From Gammaproteobacteria bacterium (GTDB lineage: Bacteria > Pseudomonadota > Gammaproteobacteria > Burkholderiales > Rhodocyclaceae): DNA of 64,000 nucleotides. The stretch lies in the NCBI GenBank assembly GCA_018825305.1, contig JAHJEO010000024.1, positions 146,736 to 210,735 on the forward strand, written 5' to 3'. Of the stretch, positions 9,821 to 20,287 are shown piece by piece (the first letter of the stretch is position 1; each line of letters opens with the position of its first letter). The translations under genes and the position numbers were made by a program. The notes under the pieces were generated by a model that worked only from the letters and a program-made list of their open reading frames with translations, did no database searches and was not told where the DNA came from.

Positions 9821-11747
9821 AGAAGACGGCGCCTTCAAGGCCGGCGTCGTGCTCGCCGACAACACCGCCTCGCTGCAAGTGGAACTGCCCTCGGGCAAGC
9901 GCTCCAAGGTCAAGGCCGCCAACGTGCTGCTGCGCTTCGAGGCCCCGCCGCCGGCGGAACTGATCGAGTGCGCCGAAGCCCAGGCCGGCGCAATCGACAC
10001 CGACTTCCTGTGGGAGGTCTGTCCGGACGGCGAATTCGGTTTCGAGGAGCTGGCGACCGATTATGTCGGCGCCAGGCCAATGCCGGTCGAGGCTGCTGCC
10101 GTGCTGCTGCGCCTGCACTCGGCACCGATCTATTTTCATCGCAAGGGCCGCGGCCGCTTCCGCAAGGCGCCGCCCGAAATCCTGCAGGCGGCGCTGGCCG
10201 GGCTGGAGAAGAAACGGCAGGTCGCGCTGACCATCGAACGCATGGCCGGCGAGCTCAAGGCCGGCACGCTGCCCACCGAGTTTGCGCCGCTGCTGCGCGA
10301 ACTGCTCTACAAGCCGGACCGCAACAAGCCCGAGACCAAGGCGCTCGAAGCCGCTTGCGCCGAGACCGCGCAATCGGTGCCGCGCTTGCTGGAGAAATGC
10401 GGCGGCATCAGCGACACCCACGAGTACCACCTCGGCCGCTTCCTCTTCGAATATTTCCCGCAGGGCAAGGGCGGCACCGGCTTCGGCGAGTTCGCCCCGC
10501 CGGCCGGGCAACAAGAAGAACTGCCCGAAGCCAATGTGCGCGCCTTCTCCATCGACGACGCCCACACCACGGAAATCGACGATGCCTTCTCGCTGGTTTC
10601 GCTGGCAGATGGCGGCATGCGCGTCGGCATCCACATCGCCGCGCCGGGGCTGGGCATCGCGCCCGATTCCGACCTCGGCCGCATCGCCCGCAACCGGCTG
10701 TCCACCGTCTACATGCCGGGGCGCAAGATCACCATGCTGCCGGAGGACGTGGTCGAGCGCTTCACCCTCGCTGCCGGCCACACCGTGCCGGCCGTCTCGC
10801 TCTACCTTGACGTCGCCGCCGACCTGCGCATCCTCGCCAGCGAAACCAGGCTGGAACGTGTTCCGGTCGTCGCCAACCTGCGGCATCACGACATCGAGCC
10901 GCTATTCAACGAGGAAACGCTGGCCGATGATGGGCCGGGCCTGCCCGACTTCCCCTTCCGCGACGAGCTGAAGCGGCTATGGGAACTCGCCACGGTGCTC
11001 GAGGCCGGGCGCGGCGCAGCGGGCAAGCAGAACCGCAAGGACTACAACTTCGTCGTCGATTGGTCGGCCGCCACGGCACAGGGCACGGGCCGCATCGCCA
11101 TCGACGAGCGACAGCGCGGCAGCCCGCTCGACACTCTGGTGGCCGAGCTGATGATCGTCGCCAATTCGACCTGGGGCGGCCTGCTGCGCGACGCCAAGGT
11201 CGCCGCCATCTACCGCGCCCAAACTGCCTTCAAGACCCGCATGACCACCGTCGCCGCGCCGCACGAAGGGCTCGGCGTCGATTGCTATGCCTGGTCGAGT
11301 TCGCCGCTGCGCCGCCATGTCGACCTCATCAACCAGTGGCAGCTGATCGCCCACCTGCGCAACGAGACACCACCCTATACCGCGAAGTCGGCCGACCTGC
11401 TCGCCGCGCTGCGCGACTTCGAGCTGACCTACGCCGCCTACGCCGAGTTCCAGCGCGACATGGAGCGCTACTGGTGCCTGCGCTGGCTGGCGCAGGAGGG
11501 TGAGCGCACGGTAGAGGCCGCCTTCATCAAGGAAAGCCTGGCGCGACTCGACCGCATTCCGCTGGTGGTCAAGACCATGTCGCTGCCCGATCTGCCGCGG
11601 GGCACGCGGGTACGTCTGGCCGTCGACGCCATCGACCTGCTGGGCGCCGAGATCACCGTGCGCTATCTCGAATCGCTGGAATTGCCGCCACAGGCCGCCC
11701 CTGATGCGGCGATCGACGAAGCCGGGGAGGCCGAGGCCGCGGGTTAA
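9804..11747 (+). CDS. RNase II-family (RNB domain) exoribonuclease
   Basis: 647 residues from the ATG at 9804 (MNILFEEDGAFKAG). An amino-terminal nucleic-acid-binding part precedes the RNB domain. That domain begins at about residue 245 with SIDDAHTTEIDDAFSL, whose aspartates bind the catalytic magnesium, and continues with NRLSTVYMPGRKITMLP and the SSPLRRHVDLINQWQ block. It should degrade RNA processively from the 3' end. It is of RNase II size but shorter than RNase R and lacks the lysine-rich tail of the latter; I leave the symbol blank because the family has several branches. It overlaps the esterase gene. Confidence 0.9.
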   Translation: MNILFEEDGAFKAGVVLADNTASLQVELPSGKRSKVKAANVLLRFEAPPPAELIECAEAQAGAIDTDFLWEVCPDGEFGFEELATDYVGARPMPVEAAAVLLRLHSAPIYFHRKGRGRFRKAPPEILQAALAGLEKKRQVALTIERMAGELKAGTLPTEFAPLLRELLYKPDRNKPETKALEAACAETAQSVPRLLEKCGGISDTHEYHLGRFLFEYFPQGKGGTGFGEFAPPAGQQEELPEANVRAFSIDDAHTTEIDDAFSLVSLADGGMRVGIHIAAPGLGIAPDSDLGRIARNRLSTVYMPGRKITMLPEDVVERFTLAAGHTVPAVSLYLDVAADLRILASETRLERVPVVANLRHHDIEPLFNEETLADDGPGLPDFPFRDELKRLWELATVLEAGRGAAGKQNRKDYNFVVDWSAATAQGTGRIAIDERQRGSPLDTLVAELMIVANSTWGGLLRDAKVAAIYRAQTAFKTRMTTVAAPHEGLGVDCYAWSSSPLRRHVDLINQWQLIAHLRNETPPYTAKSADLLAALRDFELTYAAYAEFQRDMERYWCLRWLAQEGERTVEAAFIKESLARLDRIPLVVKTMSLPDLPRGTRVRLAVDAIDLLGAEITVRYLESLELPPQAAPDAAIDEAGEAEAAG

Positions 11748-11756
11748 AATTATCCG

Positions 11757-12650
11757 ATGGTGAAGCTGTCGTTATCGAATCTCTCCTTCGGCGATTTTGT
11801 TGCAGCACATAGTCTTGCACTTGGCATTACAGTTTCGGTGCTACTGCATGGCACGACGCTGTCTGTCAATTTCGTTTTCCCTGGCACGCCAGCTACCAAG
11901 GAACGCGCCCTCGACGTCATCCTCGTCAATAGCAAGAGCACCACCCGGCCGACCAATGTCCAGGCCAAGGCCCAGGCCAACCTCGACGGCGGCGGCAATA
12001 CCGACGAGGATCGTCGCGCCACCACGCCGCTGCCGGTGTCGAAGCAGACCAAGGAAGGCGACAGCCTGGTCGACGCCAAGCGCCGCGTCGCCCAGCTCGA
12101 AGCGCAGCAGCGCGAGATGATGACGCAGCTCAAGAGCCCAAAGGCCACGGCGGCGGCGGCCAAGCACAACGACCCGATACCGCCGGCGCCGCTGACGCCG
12201 CCCAATGTCTCCGGCCTCGACCTCGCCAGCAGCGCCATGGCGGTGGCCCGGCTCGAAGGCCAGATCGCCCGCAACATCGAGGAATACAACAAGCGCCCGC
12301 GCAAGAAGTTCATCGGCGCCCGCACCGAGGAGTACCGCTTCGCCCAGTATGTCGAGGACTGGCGGCAGAAGGTCGAGCGCATCGGCAACCTCAACTATCC
12401 CGAAGCCGCGCGCGGCAAGATGTACGGCAGCCTGGTGCTGACGGTGATCATCAAGGCTGACGGCACGCTCGAGCGTGTCGACATCAACCGGCCGTCGGCG
12501 CACAAGGTGCTCGACGACACGGCGCGGCGCATCGTGCAGATGGCCTCGCCCTACGCGCCCTTCCCCTCGAACATCGCGCGCGACACCGACATCCTCGAAA
12601 TCACGCGCACCTGGACCTTCACCAGCGCCGACCAGCTGCGCTCGGACTGA
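11757..12650 (+). CDS. TonB-type energy transducer
   Basis: 297 residues. A membrane anchor lies at about 18-40, followed by a periplasmic spacer with a coiled-coil stretch (AKRRVAQLEAQQREMM). The TonB carboxyl domain starts at about 205 with NYPEAARGKMYGSLVLTV and IIKADGTLERVDINRPS. It would pass proton-motive energy from ExbB/ExbD to outer-membrane receptors; no exbBD is visible here. In Pseudomonas aeruginosa a TonB gene (tonB3) in the algH/pilG neighbourhood is linked with twitching motility, which makes a pilus-related role possible. The spacer lacks long Pro-Glu/Pro-Lys repeats. Confidence 0.88.
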   Translation: MVKLSLSNLSFGDFVAAHSLALGITVSVLLHGTTLSVNFVFPGTPATKERALDVILVNSKSTTRPTNVQAKAQANLDGGGNTDEDRRATTPLPVSKQTKEGDSLVDAKRRVAQLEAQQREMMTQLKSPKATAAAAKHNDPIPPAPLTPPNVSGLDLASSAMAVARLEGQIARNIEEYNKRPRKKFIGARTEEYRFAQYVEDWRQKVERIGNLNYPEAARGKMYGSLVLTVIIKADGTLERVDINRPSAHKVLDDTARRIVQMASPYAPFPSNIARDTDILEITRTWTFTSADQLRSD

Positions 12651-12654
12651 TGAT

Positions 12655-12732
12655 ATGGCCCCCACGCTCACATTCGTTCGCTGCCCCCACTGGGGGCGCA
12701 TGACCTCTTGGGGCGGCCCGGCGAGGTCATGA
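12655..12732 (+). repeat. Intra-operon hairpin repeat with coupling mini-ORF, copy 1 (tonB/aroE)
   Basis: The first copy of a sequence also found at 32028 and 35289. An ATG begins four bases after the tonB-type stop and opens a 25-codon frame ([14 protein letters not shown]...) that ends in a TGA overlapping the aroE ATG. The centre is a hairpin, GCCCCC-ACT-GGGGGC at 12683-12697, and the end is CTTGGGGCGGCCCGGCG. The sequence outside the hairpin is similar to the other copies, but the reading frame is shifted by a one-base difference, so the peptide is not conserved. Confidence 0.7.
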
Positions 12733-13526
12733 CCGACCGCTACGCCGTCTTCGGCAACCCGATAGGACACTCGAAGTCACCCCGCATCCACGCGCTGTTC
12801 GCGCAGCAGACTGGTCAGGACATGGACTACGCGGCGATCCTTGCCTCGGTCGATGGCTTCGCGGCGAGCATTCGTGACTTCGTCGCAGGCGGCGGCCGCG
12901 GCGCCAATGTCACCGTCCCCTTCAAGGAAGAGGCCTTCCGCCTCGCCACCGAACTGACGCCACGCGCCCAGGCAGCCGGCGCGGTCAATACGCTGAGCTT
13001 TGACAGCGGACGGATTCGTGGCGACAACACCGACGGCGCGGGCCTGGTGCGCGACATCGCGGCCAATCGCGGGGCAACCATCGCCGGCAGCCGCGTCCTG
13101 ATTCTCGGCGCTGGCGGCGCGGCGCGCGGGGTGATCCTGCCGCTTCTGGAACAGCAGCCCGCCGCGGTTTTCGTCGCCAACCGCACGGCGGAAAAAGCCG
13201 CCGGACTCGCCACGACCTTCGCGGTCGGCGGTGGCGGTTTCGACGCACTGGCCGGCCGCGCCTTCGACCTCGTGATCAACGCTACCTCTGCAGGGCTGGC
13301 CGATGCCGCCCTGCCGCTGCCGGCAGCCGTGTTCGCCCCCGGCTGCCTCGCCTACGAAATGCTCTACGGCCGCGACACGCCTTTCATGGCCCAAGCCAGT
13401 GCAGCGGGTGCCACGGTCGCCGACGGACTCGGCATGCTGGTCGAGCAGGCGGCCGAGGCCTTCTTCGTCTGGCGTGGCGTGCGCCCCGACACGGCGCCGG
13501 TACTGGCGGAACTCCGGCAGGGATGA
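12729..13526 (+). CDS. aroE: Shikimate dehydrogenase AroE
   Basis: 265 residues. It reduces dehydroshikimate to shikimate with NADPH in aromatic amino-acid synthesis. The substrate motif NPIGHSKSP (10-18), catalytic lysine K66 in NVTVPFKE, D102 in GDNTDGAG, the nucleotide-binding GAGGAARG and the NATSAGL block are all present. The ATG at 12729 also carries the stop of the upstream mini-ORF (ATGA). Its own stop overlaps the mtgA start (ATGA), so aroE and mtgA are co-translated. Confidence 0.97.
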   Translation: MTDRYAVFGNPIGHSKSPRIHALFAQQTGQDMDYAAILASVDGFAASIRDFVAGGGRGANVTVPFKEEAFRLATELTPRAQAAGAVNTLSFDSGRIRGDNTDGAGLVRDIAANRGATIAGSRVLILGAGGAARGVILPLLEQQPAAVFVANRTAEKAAGLATTFAVGGGGFDALAGRAFDLVINATSAGLADAALPLPAAVFAPGCLAYEMLYGRDTPFMAQASAAGATVADGLGMLVEQAAEAFFVWRGVRPDTAPVLAELRQG

Positions 13527-14218
13527 AGCCTGCGCCAGCCTGGCTCAAGCGCGGCCTGCTGGCGCTGTTGGCGCTCGTCGTACTCTGGCAGGGCTGGTAC
13601 GTCGGCTGGGTGGTCTGGTGGAAATGGGCCGACCCCGGCATGACCAGCTTCATGAGCCGTCGCCTTGACGAACTGCGCGAGAAGAATCCCAAGGTCCAGC
13701 TACGCCACCAGTGGGCACCTTACGGCAAGGTGTCCACACATCTGAAGCGCGCGGTGATCGCCGCCGAAGACGACAAATTCATCGACCACGAGGGCTTCGA
13801 CTGGGTCGGCATCCAGAAAGCCATCGAGAAGAACCAGAAGAAGGGCAAGGTGGTCGCCGGCGGCTCGACCATCACCCAGCAACTCGCAAAGAACCTGTTT
13901 CTCTCCGCCTCGAAAACGCCCTGGCGCAAGGCACAGGAGGCGGTCATCACCGTCTGGATCGAGTTGCTGTGGGACAAGCGCCGCATTCTCGAGGTCTACC
14001 TCAATGTGGTCGAATGGGGCGAGGGCCTGTTCGGTGCCGAGGCAGCCGCAAAACGCTATTTCGGCACCACGGCGGCTGGCCTCGGCGCCGAGCAGGCGGC
14101 ACGCCTGGCCGTCATGTTGCCGGCACCGCGGCGCCTGGAGAAAAATCCCTATTCCGATTTCATGAACGGCCGCACCCAGCTCATTCTCGGCCGCATGCCC
14201 CATTCCGAGATTCCCTGA
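13523..14218 (+). CDS. mtgA: Monofunctional biosynthetic peptidoglycan transglycosylase
   Basis: 231 residues with a membrane anchor at about 8-32. The glycosyltransferase-51 motifs are present: [12 protein letters not shown] with the catalytic glutamate E82, [15 protein letters not shown] at about 113-127, and [17 protein letters not shown]. It polymerises lipid II glycan chains at the inner membrane without a transpeptidase domain. The start overlaps the aroE stop by 4 bp, the usual aroE-mtgA order in betaproteobacteria. Confidence 0.96.
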   Translation: MKPAPAWLKRGLLALLALVVLWQGWYVGWVVWWKWADPGMTSFMSRRLDELREKNPKVQLRHQWAPYGKVSTHLKRAVIAAEDDKFIDHEGFDWVGIQKAIEKNQKKGKVVAGGSTITQQLAKNLFLSASKTPWRKAQEAVITVWIELLWDKRRILEVYLNVVEWGEGLFGAEAAAKRYFGTTAAGLGAEQAARLAVMLPAPRRLEKNPYSDFMNGRTQLILGRMPHSEIP

Positions 14219-14279
14219 CGCACAAGTCGCACCGCAACGACACTTTGGGGAAACTTGAGGGCGTAGAATCCCTCGCGCC

Positions 14280-15740
14280 ATGAGCGAAGCCGAAGACACC
14301 CGGGAAGAACCCCGCCGCCCCGACCAGGACAAGCTGCAGCAGCACCTGAAGGAAGTTCAGGTACTGCTGGCGCGCCATCGTCGCGTCGAAAACCTGGTGC
14401 ATCGCCAGGACATGCCGCGTCACGATCTTGTCGAGGGCCTGCTGCACAAGCAGCACCTGGCCGAACTACAGACGCGGCTGGATGGCTACCACTCGGCCGA
14501 CGTCGCCCACATCCTGGAATCGCTGCCGCTCGACGAGCGCCTGCTGGTGTGGGACATGGTCAAGGCCGATCGCGATGGCGACATCCTGCTCGAGGTCTCC
14601 GACGCCGTCCGGGAATCGCTGATCGAGACGATGGCGCACCACGAGTTGAGCGCCGCAGTCGCCCAACTCGACGCCGACGAACTGGCCGACCTGGCGCCCG
14701 ACCTCCCCACCGAGGTCATGGAAGACGTCTTCCGCAACCTCGACACCGAGGAGCGCCTGCAATTGCGCTCGGCGATGTCCTACGACGAGAATGCCGTCGG
14801 CGCCCTGATGGACTTCGACATGGTGACGGTGCGGGCGGATGTCTCGCTGGAGGCGGTGCTGCGCTACCTGCGCCGCTTCGACGAACTGCCGGACCAGACC
14901 GACCAGATCTTCGTCATCGACCGCGAGGATCACCTGCACGGCGTGCTGCCGGTCAACACGCTGCTCATCAAGGACCCGGACACCCTGGTGGAAAGCGTGA
15001 TGCGACGCGACGCGCTGACACTGCGTCCTGAGGACAAGGCCGATACCGCGGCACAGGCGTTCGAGCGTTACGACCTGGTGTCGGCGCCGGTGGTCAGCGC
15101 CGACGACAAGCTGATCGGCCGCGTCACCGTCGATGCGGTGGTGGACTACATCCGCGAAGAGGCAGAAGCCGAACAGCTGGCGCAGGCCGGCCTGCGCGAG
15201 GAGGAAGACATTTTCGCCTCGGTCTGGGACTCGGTGAGAAACCGCTGGCAATGGCTGGCACTCAACCTCGTCACCGCCATCATCGCCTCGCGCGTGATCG
15301 GTGCCTTCGAAGGCACCATCGAGAAGCTGGTCGCACTGGCCGCATTGATGCCCATCGTCGCCGGCATCGGCGGCAACTCCGGCAACCAGACCATCACCAT
15401 GATCGTCCGCGCGATCGCGCTGGGGCAGATCGGCGAGGAATCCCAGCGCCGCCTCTACCGCAAGGAACTCAAGGTCGCCCTCATCAACGGCGTGGTCTGG
15501 GGCGGGCTGCTCGGCATCATTGCCTGGTGGCTCTATGCCGACTGGCGCCTCGGGCTGGTCATGACTTCGGCGATGACCCTCAATCTCGCCGTCGCCGCCC
15601 TCATCGGCGTGATGATCCCGATGACCCTGCAGAAGCTCGGCCGCGACCCCGCCATCGGCGGCTCGGTGATGGTGACCGCCGTCACCGATTCCGGCGGCTT
15701 CTTCATCTTCCTCGGGCTGGCGACGCTGTTCCTGCTGTAG
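14280..15740 (+). CDS. mgtE: Magnesium transporter MgtE
   Basis: 486 residues. The order is: an amino-terminal MgtE N domain (about 30-145, with repeated L-x-L-D-x-hydrophobic patterns), two CBS domains (about 150-280, including VSAPVVSADDKLIGRVT), and a five-helix membrane pore from about 300. The pore region has the family sequence PIVAGIGGNSGNQT and the closing AVTDSGGFFIFLGLA. It imports Mg2+ and is gated by cytoplasmic Mg2+ through the acidic N/CBS part. The start is the ATG at 14280. No Mg2+ riboswitch is evident in the 61 bases upstream. Confidence 0.95.
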   Translation: MSEAEDTREEPRRPDQDKLQQHLKEVQVLLARHRRVENLVHRQDMPRHDLVEGLLHKQHLAELQTRLDGYHSADVAHILESLPLDERLLVWDMVKADRDGDILLEVSDAVRESLIETMAHHELSAAVAQLDADELADLAPDLPTEVMEDVFRNLDTEERLQLRSAMSYDENAVGALMDFDMVTVRADVSLEAVLRYLRRFDELPDQTDQIFVIDREDHLHGVLPVNTLLIKDPDTLVESVMRRDALTLRPEDKADTAAQAFERYDLVSAPVVSADDKLIGRVTVDAVVDYIREEAEAEQLAQAGLREEEDIFASVWDSVRNRWQWLALNLVTAIIASRVIGAFEGTIEKLVALAALMPIVAGIGGNSGNQTITMIVRAIALGQIGEESQRRLYRKELKVALINGVVWGGLLGIIAWWLYADWRLGLVMTSAMTLNLAVAALIGVMIPMTLQKLGRDPAIGGSVMVTAVTDSGGFFIFLGLATLFLL

Positions 15741-15839
15741 TCAATACGGGCAGCATAACCATTGGGGTCGCGTGGGTGCTATTCTGCGGCCCGCAGGCGG
15801 TGCAACAGACACTGTCGCTTGACCAACCGGGGACCCAAA

Positions 15840-17486
15840 ATGAATAACTTTTCGATCGGGCAGCGCATCGCCATTCTCATGATGGCTGGCGGCGTCCTGC
15901 TGCTGAGCATCGCCTTCATCGGCTGGAAAAACGAACGCGCCGCGGTTGCCGCGCTGCAATCGGTTTACGACGATCGCACCGTTCCGCTCAAGGACTTGTC
16001 GAAGATCGCCGACCTGCTCAGCGACAATACCCTGGACCTGGTGATCTCGCTGCAGCACGATCCGCGCTCGCCGCTCGTCGCCGCCCACAACCACCCGGTG
16101 GACATGCATGTCGACAATTTCGCCAAGCGGCGCGGCGAAATCACCGTGCTCTGGGATAAATACATGGCGACCTACCTCACCCCCGAGGAAACCCGCCTTG
16201 CCGCGGATTTCGCCGAGAAGCGCAAGGCGTGGGTCGCCACGGCCGCCGCCCTGCTCGATCGCATCAAGAACGGCGACTATTCCCCGGACCTGATGCGCGA
16301 GGTGCTCAAGGGCCTCAATGGCGAAGGTCGTGCCGCCCGCGACGCGCTCGATGCGCTGATGCAACTCCAGGCAAGTGTCGCCCAGGAGGCGTATTTGGAG
16401 GCACAGGCCACGCACCAGACGGGCATGCTGCTGTTCACGCTCATCATTGTCGGCGGCATGTCAGCCGCCGGATTTTTCTCCTGGTACCTCGCCCGATCGA
16501 TCACTGCGCCGATCGGCGCCTCGGTACGCATCGCCGAATCCATCGCCGCCGGCGACCTGACCCAGGCGGTTCCGCCTGGCGGCAGGGACGAGGCCGGCCG
16601 CCTGCTCACTGCCTTCGCCACCATGCAGCAAGGCTTGCGCAGCATGGTCGGCGGGGCGCAGCAAAGCGCGCAGGCGCTATCCCGCGCCGCCGGCGAACTG
16701 GCCGCGGCGACCCAGCAATCCGCCCAGGCTTCGGCGGAACAAAGCGAAGCCGCCGCAAGCATGGCGGCTGGGGTCGAAGAAATGTCGGTGTCGATCGACC
16801 AGGTGCGCGACCATGCGCGCGACGCGCGCGGCGTGGCCAGCGGGGCCGGCGACGAGTCGCGTGCCGGAGCGCAGGTGGTGCACTCCAGCGCCGATGAAAT
16901 GCGTCATGTCGCCGAGGCCGTCAATAGCGCTGCCGGCACCATCCGCGAACTGGAAAACTACTCAAACGAAATCTCCGCGATCATCAACGTAATCCGCGAG
17001 GTTGCCGACCAGACCAACCTGCTGGCGCTCAATGCCGCCATCGAGGCAGCTCGCGCCGGCGAGCAGGGACGGGGCTTCGCGGTCGTCGCCGACGAAGTGC
17101 GCAAGCTGGCCGAACGCACTTCGGAATCGACCCACACCATCGCCAGCGTCATCGAGAAGGTTCAGGCCGGTGCGCGGCGCGCGGCCCACGAAATGGAGGG
17201 CGGCGTCGCCCGCGTCGAAGGTGGCGTCAAGCTCGCGCACCAGGCAGCCGACTCGATCAACGGCATTCAGGAAAGTGCAGAGCGCGTGGTTGCCGCCGTC
17301 CGCGACATCGGCAGCGCCCTCGATGAGCAGTCAGCCGCCGCGCAGGACATCGCCCGCGGCGTCGAGCGCATCGCCAGCATGTCGGAAGAAAACAGTGCCA
17401 GCGTGCGCCAGACCTCGGCCGCCACCGAGAAACTGCGCGAACTGGCGACCGAGCTCGAAGGCTCGGTCGTACGCTTCCGCATCTGA
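15840..17486 (+). CDS. Methyl-accepting chemotaxis protein
   Basis: 548 residues from the ATG at 15840. First membrane segment at about 10-29, periplasmic ligand part to about 190 of four-helix-bundle type, second membrane segment at about 197-218, a HAMP domain, then the cytoplasmic signalling rod. The hairpin tip [20 protein letters not shown] and the following [18 protein letters not shown] are the universal MCP signature. The sensed signal is unknown. No che genes adjoin it, so it is an orphan receptor for a system elsewhere or for the pil cluster. A small perfect stem-loop follows the stop. Confidence 0.93.
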   Translation: MNNFSIGQRIAILMMAGGVLLLSIAFIGWKNERAAVAALQSVYDDRTVPLKDLSKIADLLSDNTLDLVISLQHDPRSPLVAAHNHPVDMHVDNFAKRRGEITVLWDKYMATYLTPEETRLAADFAEKRKAWVATAAALLDRIKNGDYSPDLMREVLKGLNGEGRAARDALDALMQLQASVAQEAYLEAQATHQTGMLLFTLIIVGGMSAAGFFSWYLARSITAPIGASVRIAESIAAGDLTQAVPPGGRDEAGRLLTAFATMQQGLRSMVGGAQQSAQALSRAAGELAAATQQSAQASAEQSEAAASMAAGVEEMSVSIDQVRDHARDARGVASGAGDESRAGAQVVHSSADEMRHVAEAVNSAAGTIRELENYSNEISAIINVIREVADQTNLLALNAAIEAARAGEQGRGFAVVADEVRKLAERTSESTHTIASVIEKVQAGARRAAHEMEGGVARVEGGVKLAHQAADSINGIQESAERVVAAVRDIGSALDEQSAAAQDIARGVERIASMSEENSASVRQTSAATEKLRELATELEGSVVRFRI

Positions 17487-17489
17487 CAA

Positions 17490-17504
17490 CCGCCGCATCG
17501 GCGG
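17490..17504. terminator. Stem-loop after chemoreceptor gene
   Basis: CCGCCG-CAT-CGGCGG, a perfect 6-bp stem four bases after the stop. A second GC-rich inverted repeat follows at about 17507-17522. There is no T-run, so termination is only suggested. It lies between convergent genes. Confidence 0.4.
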
Positions 17505-17518
17505 AAGGCGCCGCGCGC

Positions 17519-17542
17519 GGCGTCCCGCCAGCGCCGACTTTT
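17519..17542 (+). repeat. 24-bp dispersed repeat, copy 2
   Basis: Contains the exact core GCCAGCGCCGACTTTT. It sits between the chemoreceptor and hemL, and its last base is the first base of the hemL stop codon (complement strand). Confidence 0.85.
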
Positions 17543-18810
17543 TAGAAACAGGCCTCCGCGGCCGCAACGGTAGCGGCGATGTCGGCGTCGGAATGCGCGG
17601 CCGAGACGAAACCGGCCTCGAAGGCCGAGGGTGCCAGATAGACACCCTTTTCCAGCATGGCGTGGAAAAAGCGGTTGAAGGCTTCCTTGTCGCAGGCCAT
17701 CACCTCGTCGAAGGATGTGGGGACCCGGTCGGAGAAATAGACGCCGAACATGCCGCCGACCGACTGGGCGCAGAATTTGACGCCCTTCTTCTGCGCCGCC
17801 ACCGTCATGCCGTCGACCAGCGCCCTGGTCTTCGCCGCGAGCGCTTCGTAGAAGCCGGGCTGCATGACCTTGTTAAGCGTCGCCAGACCGGCCGCGACCG
17901 ACAGCGGGTTGCCCGAGAGGGTGCCGGCCTGATAGACCGGACCGAGCGGGGCGATCTTCTCCATGACCTTGCGGCGACCACCGAAGGCGCCGAGCGGCAG
18001 ACCGCCGCCGACCACCTTGCCGAAGGTCGACAGGTCGGGCCTGATGCCGAACAGGCCCTGCGCCGAACCGGCCCCGACGCGGAAGCCCGTCATCACCTCG
18101 TCGAAAATCAGCAGCGCTCCGTGCTGGTCGCACAGATGCCGCATCGCCTTGAGGAACTCGGGCGTGGGACGGATCAGGTTCATGTTGCCGGCCACCGGTT
18201 CGACGATGACGCAGGCAATGTCGCGACCATGTTTGTGGAAGACGTGCGCCAGTTCGGCCGCATCGTTGTAGTCGAGCACCAGGGTGTGCTTGGCGAGGTC
18301 CGGCGGCACGCCGGCCGACGAAGGATTGCCGAAGGTCAGCGCACCCGAGCCGGCCTTGACCAGCAGGCTGTCGGCGTGGCCGTGGTAGCAGCCTTCGAAC
18401 TTGACGATCATGTCGCGGTCGGTGAAGCCGCGCGCCAGGCGAATCGCACTCATCGTCGCCTCGGTGCCGGACGAAACCAGCCGCACCATGTCCATGCTCG
18501 GCACCAGCTTGACAAGCAGTTCGGCCAGGTCGATCTCGGCCTCGGTCGGGGCGCCGAAGGACAAGCCTTGGGCAGCGGCGGCCTGAACTGCGGCGACGAC
18601 TTCGGGGTCGGCATGGCCGAGGATCAGCGGCCCCCAGGAACCAACATAGTCGAGGTAGCGTTTGCCGTCGGCGTCCCACACGCATGAGCCCTCGCCACGG
18701 GTGAAGAAGCGCGGTGTACCGCCGACCGAACGGAAGGCGCGCACGGGGGAGTTGACGCCACCGGGAATGGTTTTCTGGGCACGACTGAAGAGCTCTTCGT
18801 TACGGGTCAT
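17542..18810 (-). CDS. hemL: Glutamate-1-semialdehyde 2,1-aminomutase HemL
   Basis: 422 residues from the ATG at 18810 ([20 protein letters not shown]); a TTG at 18825 would add five residues and is not needed. It is the PLP enzyme that makes 5-aminolevulinate from glutamate semialdehyde for tetrapyrrole synthesis. [10 protein letters not shown], the [15 protein letters not shown] block, and [10 protein letters not shown] then YNDAAEL follow the family. The region [13 protein letters not shown] follows the expected cofactor-lysine part. It is the third gene of a thiD-thiE-hemL run, starting 15 bp after thiE. Confidence 0.97.
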   Translation of the reverse strand: MTRNEELFSRAQKTIPGGVNSPVRAFRSVGGTPRFFTRGEGSCVWDADGKRYLDYVGSWGPLILGHADPEVVAAVQAAAAQGLSFGAPTEAEIDLAELLVKLVPSMDMVRLVSSGTEATMSAIRLARGFTDRDMIVKFEGCYHGHADSLLVKAGSGALTFGNPSSAGVPPDLAKHTLVLDYNDAAELAHVFHKHGRDIACVIVEPVAGNMNLIRPTPEFLKAMRHLCDQHGALLIFDEVMTGFRVGAGSAQGLFGIRPDLSTFGKVVGGGLPLGAFGGRRKVMEKIAPLGPVYQAGTLSGNPLSVAAGLATLNKVMQPGFYEALAAKTRALVDGMTVAAQKKGVKFCAQSVGGMFGVYFSDRVPTSFDEVMACDKEAFNRFFHAMLEKGVYLAPSAFEAGFVSAAHSDADIAATVAAAEACF

Positions 18811-18825
18811 TGCATTCACCAACAA

Positions 18826-19458
18826 CTATTTGTTGAAAAGTTTCTGGAAGGCCGTCGCCCGGCCCTTGATGTCCATGGCGTCGAACAGGTCGCTGACAAC
18901 GGCGACCATGTCGGCCCCGGCAGCAAGCACAGCAGAGGCATTGTCCAACTTGATGCCGCCGATTGCCGCAACCGGCAGCTTGACCCGGCGCTTGGTCTCG
19001 GTGACAAGTTCCAGCGAGGCTCGCGTCGCCCGGGGCTTGGTCGATGAGGGAAACATGCTGCCAACCGCCACGTAATCGGCGCCGGCCGCCTCGGCCGCCA
19101 CCGCGCGCTCGACGTCGTCGTAGCAGGACACCCCGAGGATGCGCTTGGGGCCGAGCGCCTGTCGCGCCATCACCGCGTCGGCATCGTCGCGGCCGAGATG
19201 GACGCCATCGGCACCGATCTCGATGGCGAGCCAGACATCATCGTTGATGATCAGCCGGGCGTCGTGGGCGTGACAGATGCGCAGCAGCTCCGCCGCCTGC
19301 GAGCGCTTGAGCGGCATCGGTGCATCCTTGTTGCGGTACTGCACCATCCGGACACCGCCCTCGAGCGCCAGCACCACCAGCGCCGACAAGCGCGGCAGCA
19401 GGTTGTCGGCCGGCGTTATGGCGTAAAGGCCTTGCAGCGACTTATTGCTCTTGCCCAT
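18826..19458 (-). CDS. thiE: Thiamine-phosphate synthase ThiE
   Basis: 210 residues from the ATG at 19458 (MGKSNKSLQGLYAITPA). It joins hydroxymethylpyrimidine diphosphate to thiazole phosphate. VQYRNKDA (substrate-binding), DDVWLAIEIGADGVHLGRDD and the phosphate-binding AAIGGIKLDN are the expected motifs. The start lies inside the end of thiD (17-bp overlap), showing translational coupling. Longer upstream readings in this frame belong to thiD. Confidence 0.95.
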   Translation of the reverse strand: MGKSNKSLQGLYAITPADNLLPRLSALVVLALEGGVRMVQYRNKDAPMPLKRSQAAELLRICHAHDARLIINDDVWLAIEIGADGVHLGRDDADAVMARQALGPKRILGVSCYDDVERAVAAEAAGADYVAVGSMFPSSTKPRATRASLELVTETKRRVKLPVAAIGGIKLDNASAVLAAGADMVAVVSDLFDAMDIKGRATAFQKLFNK

Positions 19459-20287
19459 CTTCCCCCTCCCGTGCCCAAAAGAAGCGATCCGGAATGTACT
19501 GCCCCATGCCGGGGCGGAAACCTGCTGCCAATGCCTGCCAAGTGTATTCCTGAGCGTCGCGCACCGCGTCGCCGATGTCGAGCCCCATGGCAAGATTGGC
19601 GGCAATCGCCGAGGCCAGCGTGCAGCCCGAGCCATGATAGCTGCCGGACAAGCGCTCCCAGGTATCGCTGCGCACCGCGCCATGCGAACCGTAAAGCGTA
19701 TTGACCACCTGCGGCGTGCCCTCGTGGGTGCCGGTGACCAGGACATAGCTGCAGCCGGCAACGATCAGCCGCCGCGCACACTCCGGCAGGTTCGGTGCAT
19801 CGGCATCGGCATCGTCGAGCGCAAGACGGCGTGCCTCAAGGCTGTTCGGGGTAAGGATCGTCGTCTGCGGCAACAGCAGCTCGATCATCGCATCGATCAT
19901 TTCCTCGTCCGCCAGCGCGTCGCCGCGTCCCGAAGTCAGCACCGGGTCAAGCACGCGCGGCACATCGGGGTAATCGGCAAGCACCTCGGCAATCGCGACA
20001 ATCGCCTCGACACTACCCAGCATGCCGAGCTTGAAGGCGGCCACCGGCATGTCCTCGAGCAGGGCGCGAGCCTGGTCGGCCACCCAGCCGCCATCGATGG
20101 CAAGAACGGCCTCGACGCCGGTGGTGTCCTGCACCGTGAGCGCCGTGATGACGGAAAGCGGATGACAGCCCATGCTGGCCAGCGTCAACAGGTCGGCCTG
20201 CGCGCCGGCACCACTGGTCGGATCGGCGGCCGCAAAACTCAGCACCATCGGCGGCAATGGTTCCTGGGTGGGTGGTGACATCGGCAT
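19442..20287 (-). CDS. thiD: Hydroxymethylpyrimidine/phosphomethylpyrimidine kinase ThiD
   Basis: 281 residues from the ATG at 20287 (MPMSPPTQEP); an ATG two codons on is also possible. It performs two phosphorylations of the pyrimidine moiety of thiamine. The ribokinase-fold signatures are clear: AAADPTSGAGAQADLLT at the amino end, DPVLTSGRGDAL centrally, and SGSYHGSGCTLASAIAANLA (anion hole and catalytic Asp region) near the end. It is the first gene of the thiD-thiE-hemL run. A TAGAAT -10-like sequence lies at 20322-20327 on this strand, without a good -35 match. Confidence 0.95.
   Translation of the reverse strand: MPMSPPTQEPLPPMVLSFAAADPTSGAGAQADLLTLASMGCHPLSVITALTVQDTTGVEAVLAIDGGWVADQARALLEDMPVAAFKLGMLGSVEAIVAIAEVLADYPDVPRVLDPVLTSGRGDALADEEMIDAMIELLLPQTTILTPNSLEARRLALDDADADAPNLPECARRLIVAGCSYVLVTGTHEGTPQVVNTLYGSHGAVRSDTWERLSGSYHGSGCTLASAIAANLAMGLDIGDAVRDAQEYTWQALAAGFRPGMGQYIPDRFFWAREGEDGQEQ

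Noticed and set aside
13093..13125. Possible further copy of the 24-bp repeat in aroE (CTCGGCGCTGGCGGC)
   Set aside because: The match covers only part of the core and encodes the normal nucleotide-binding GAGGAA motif of AroE.
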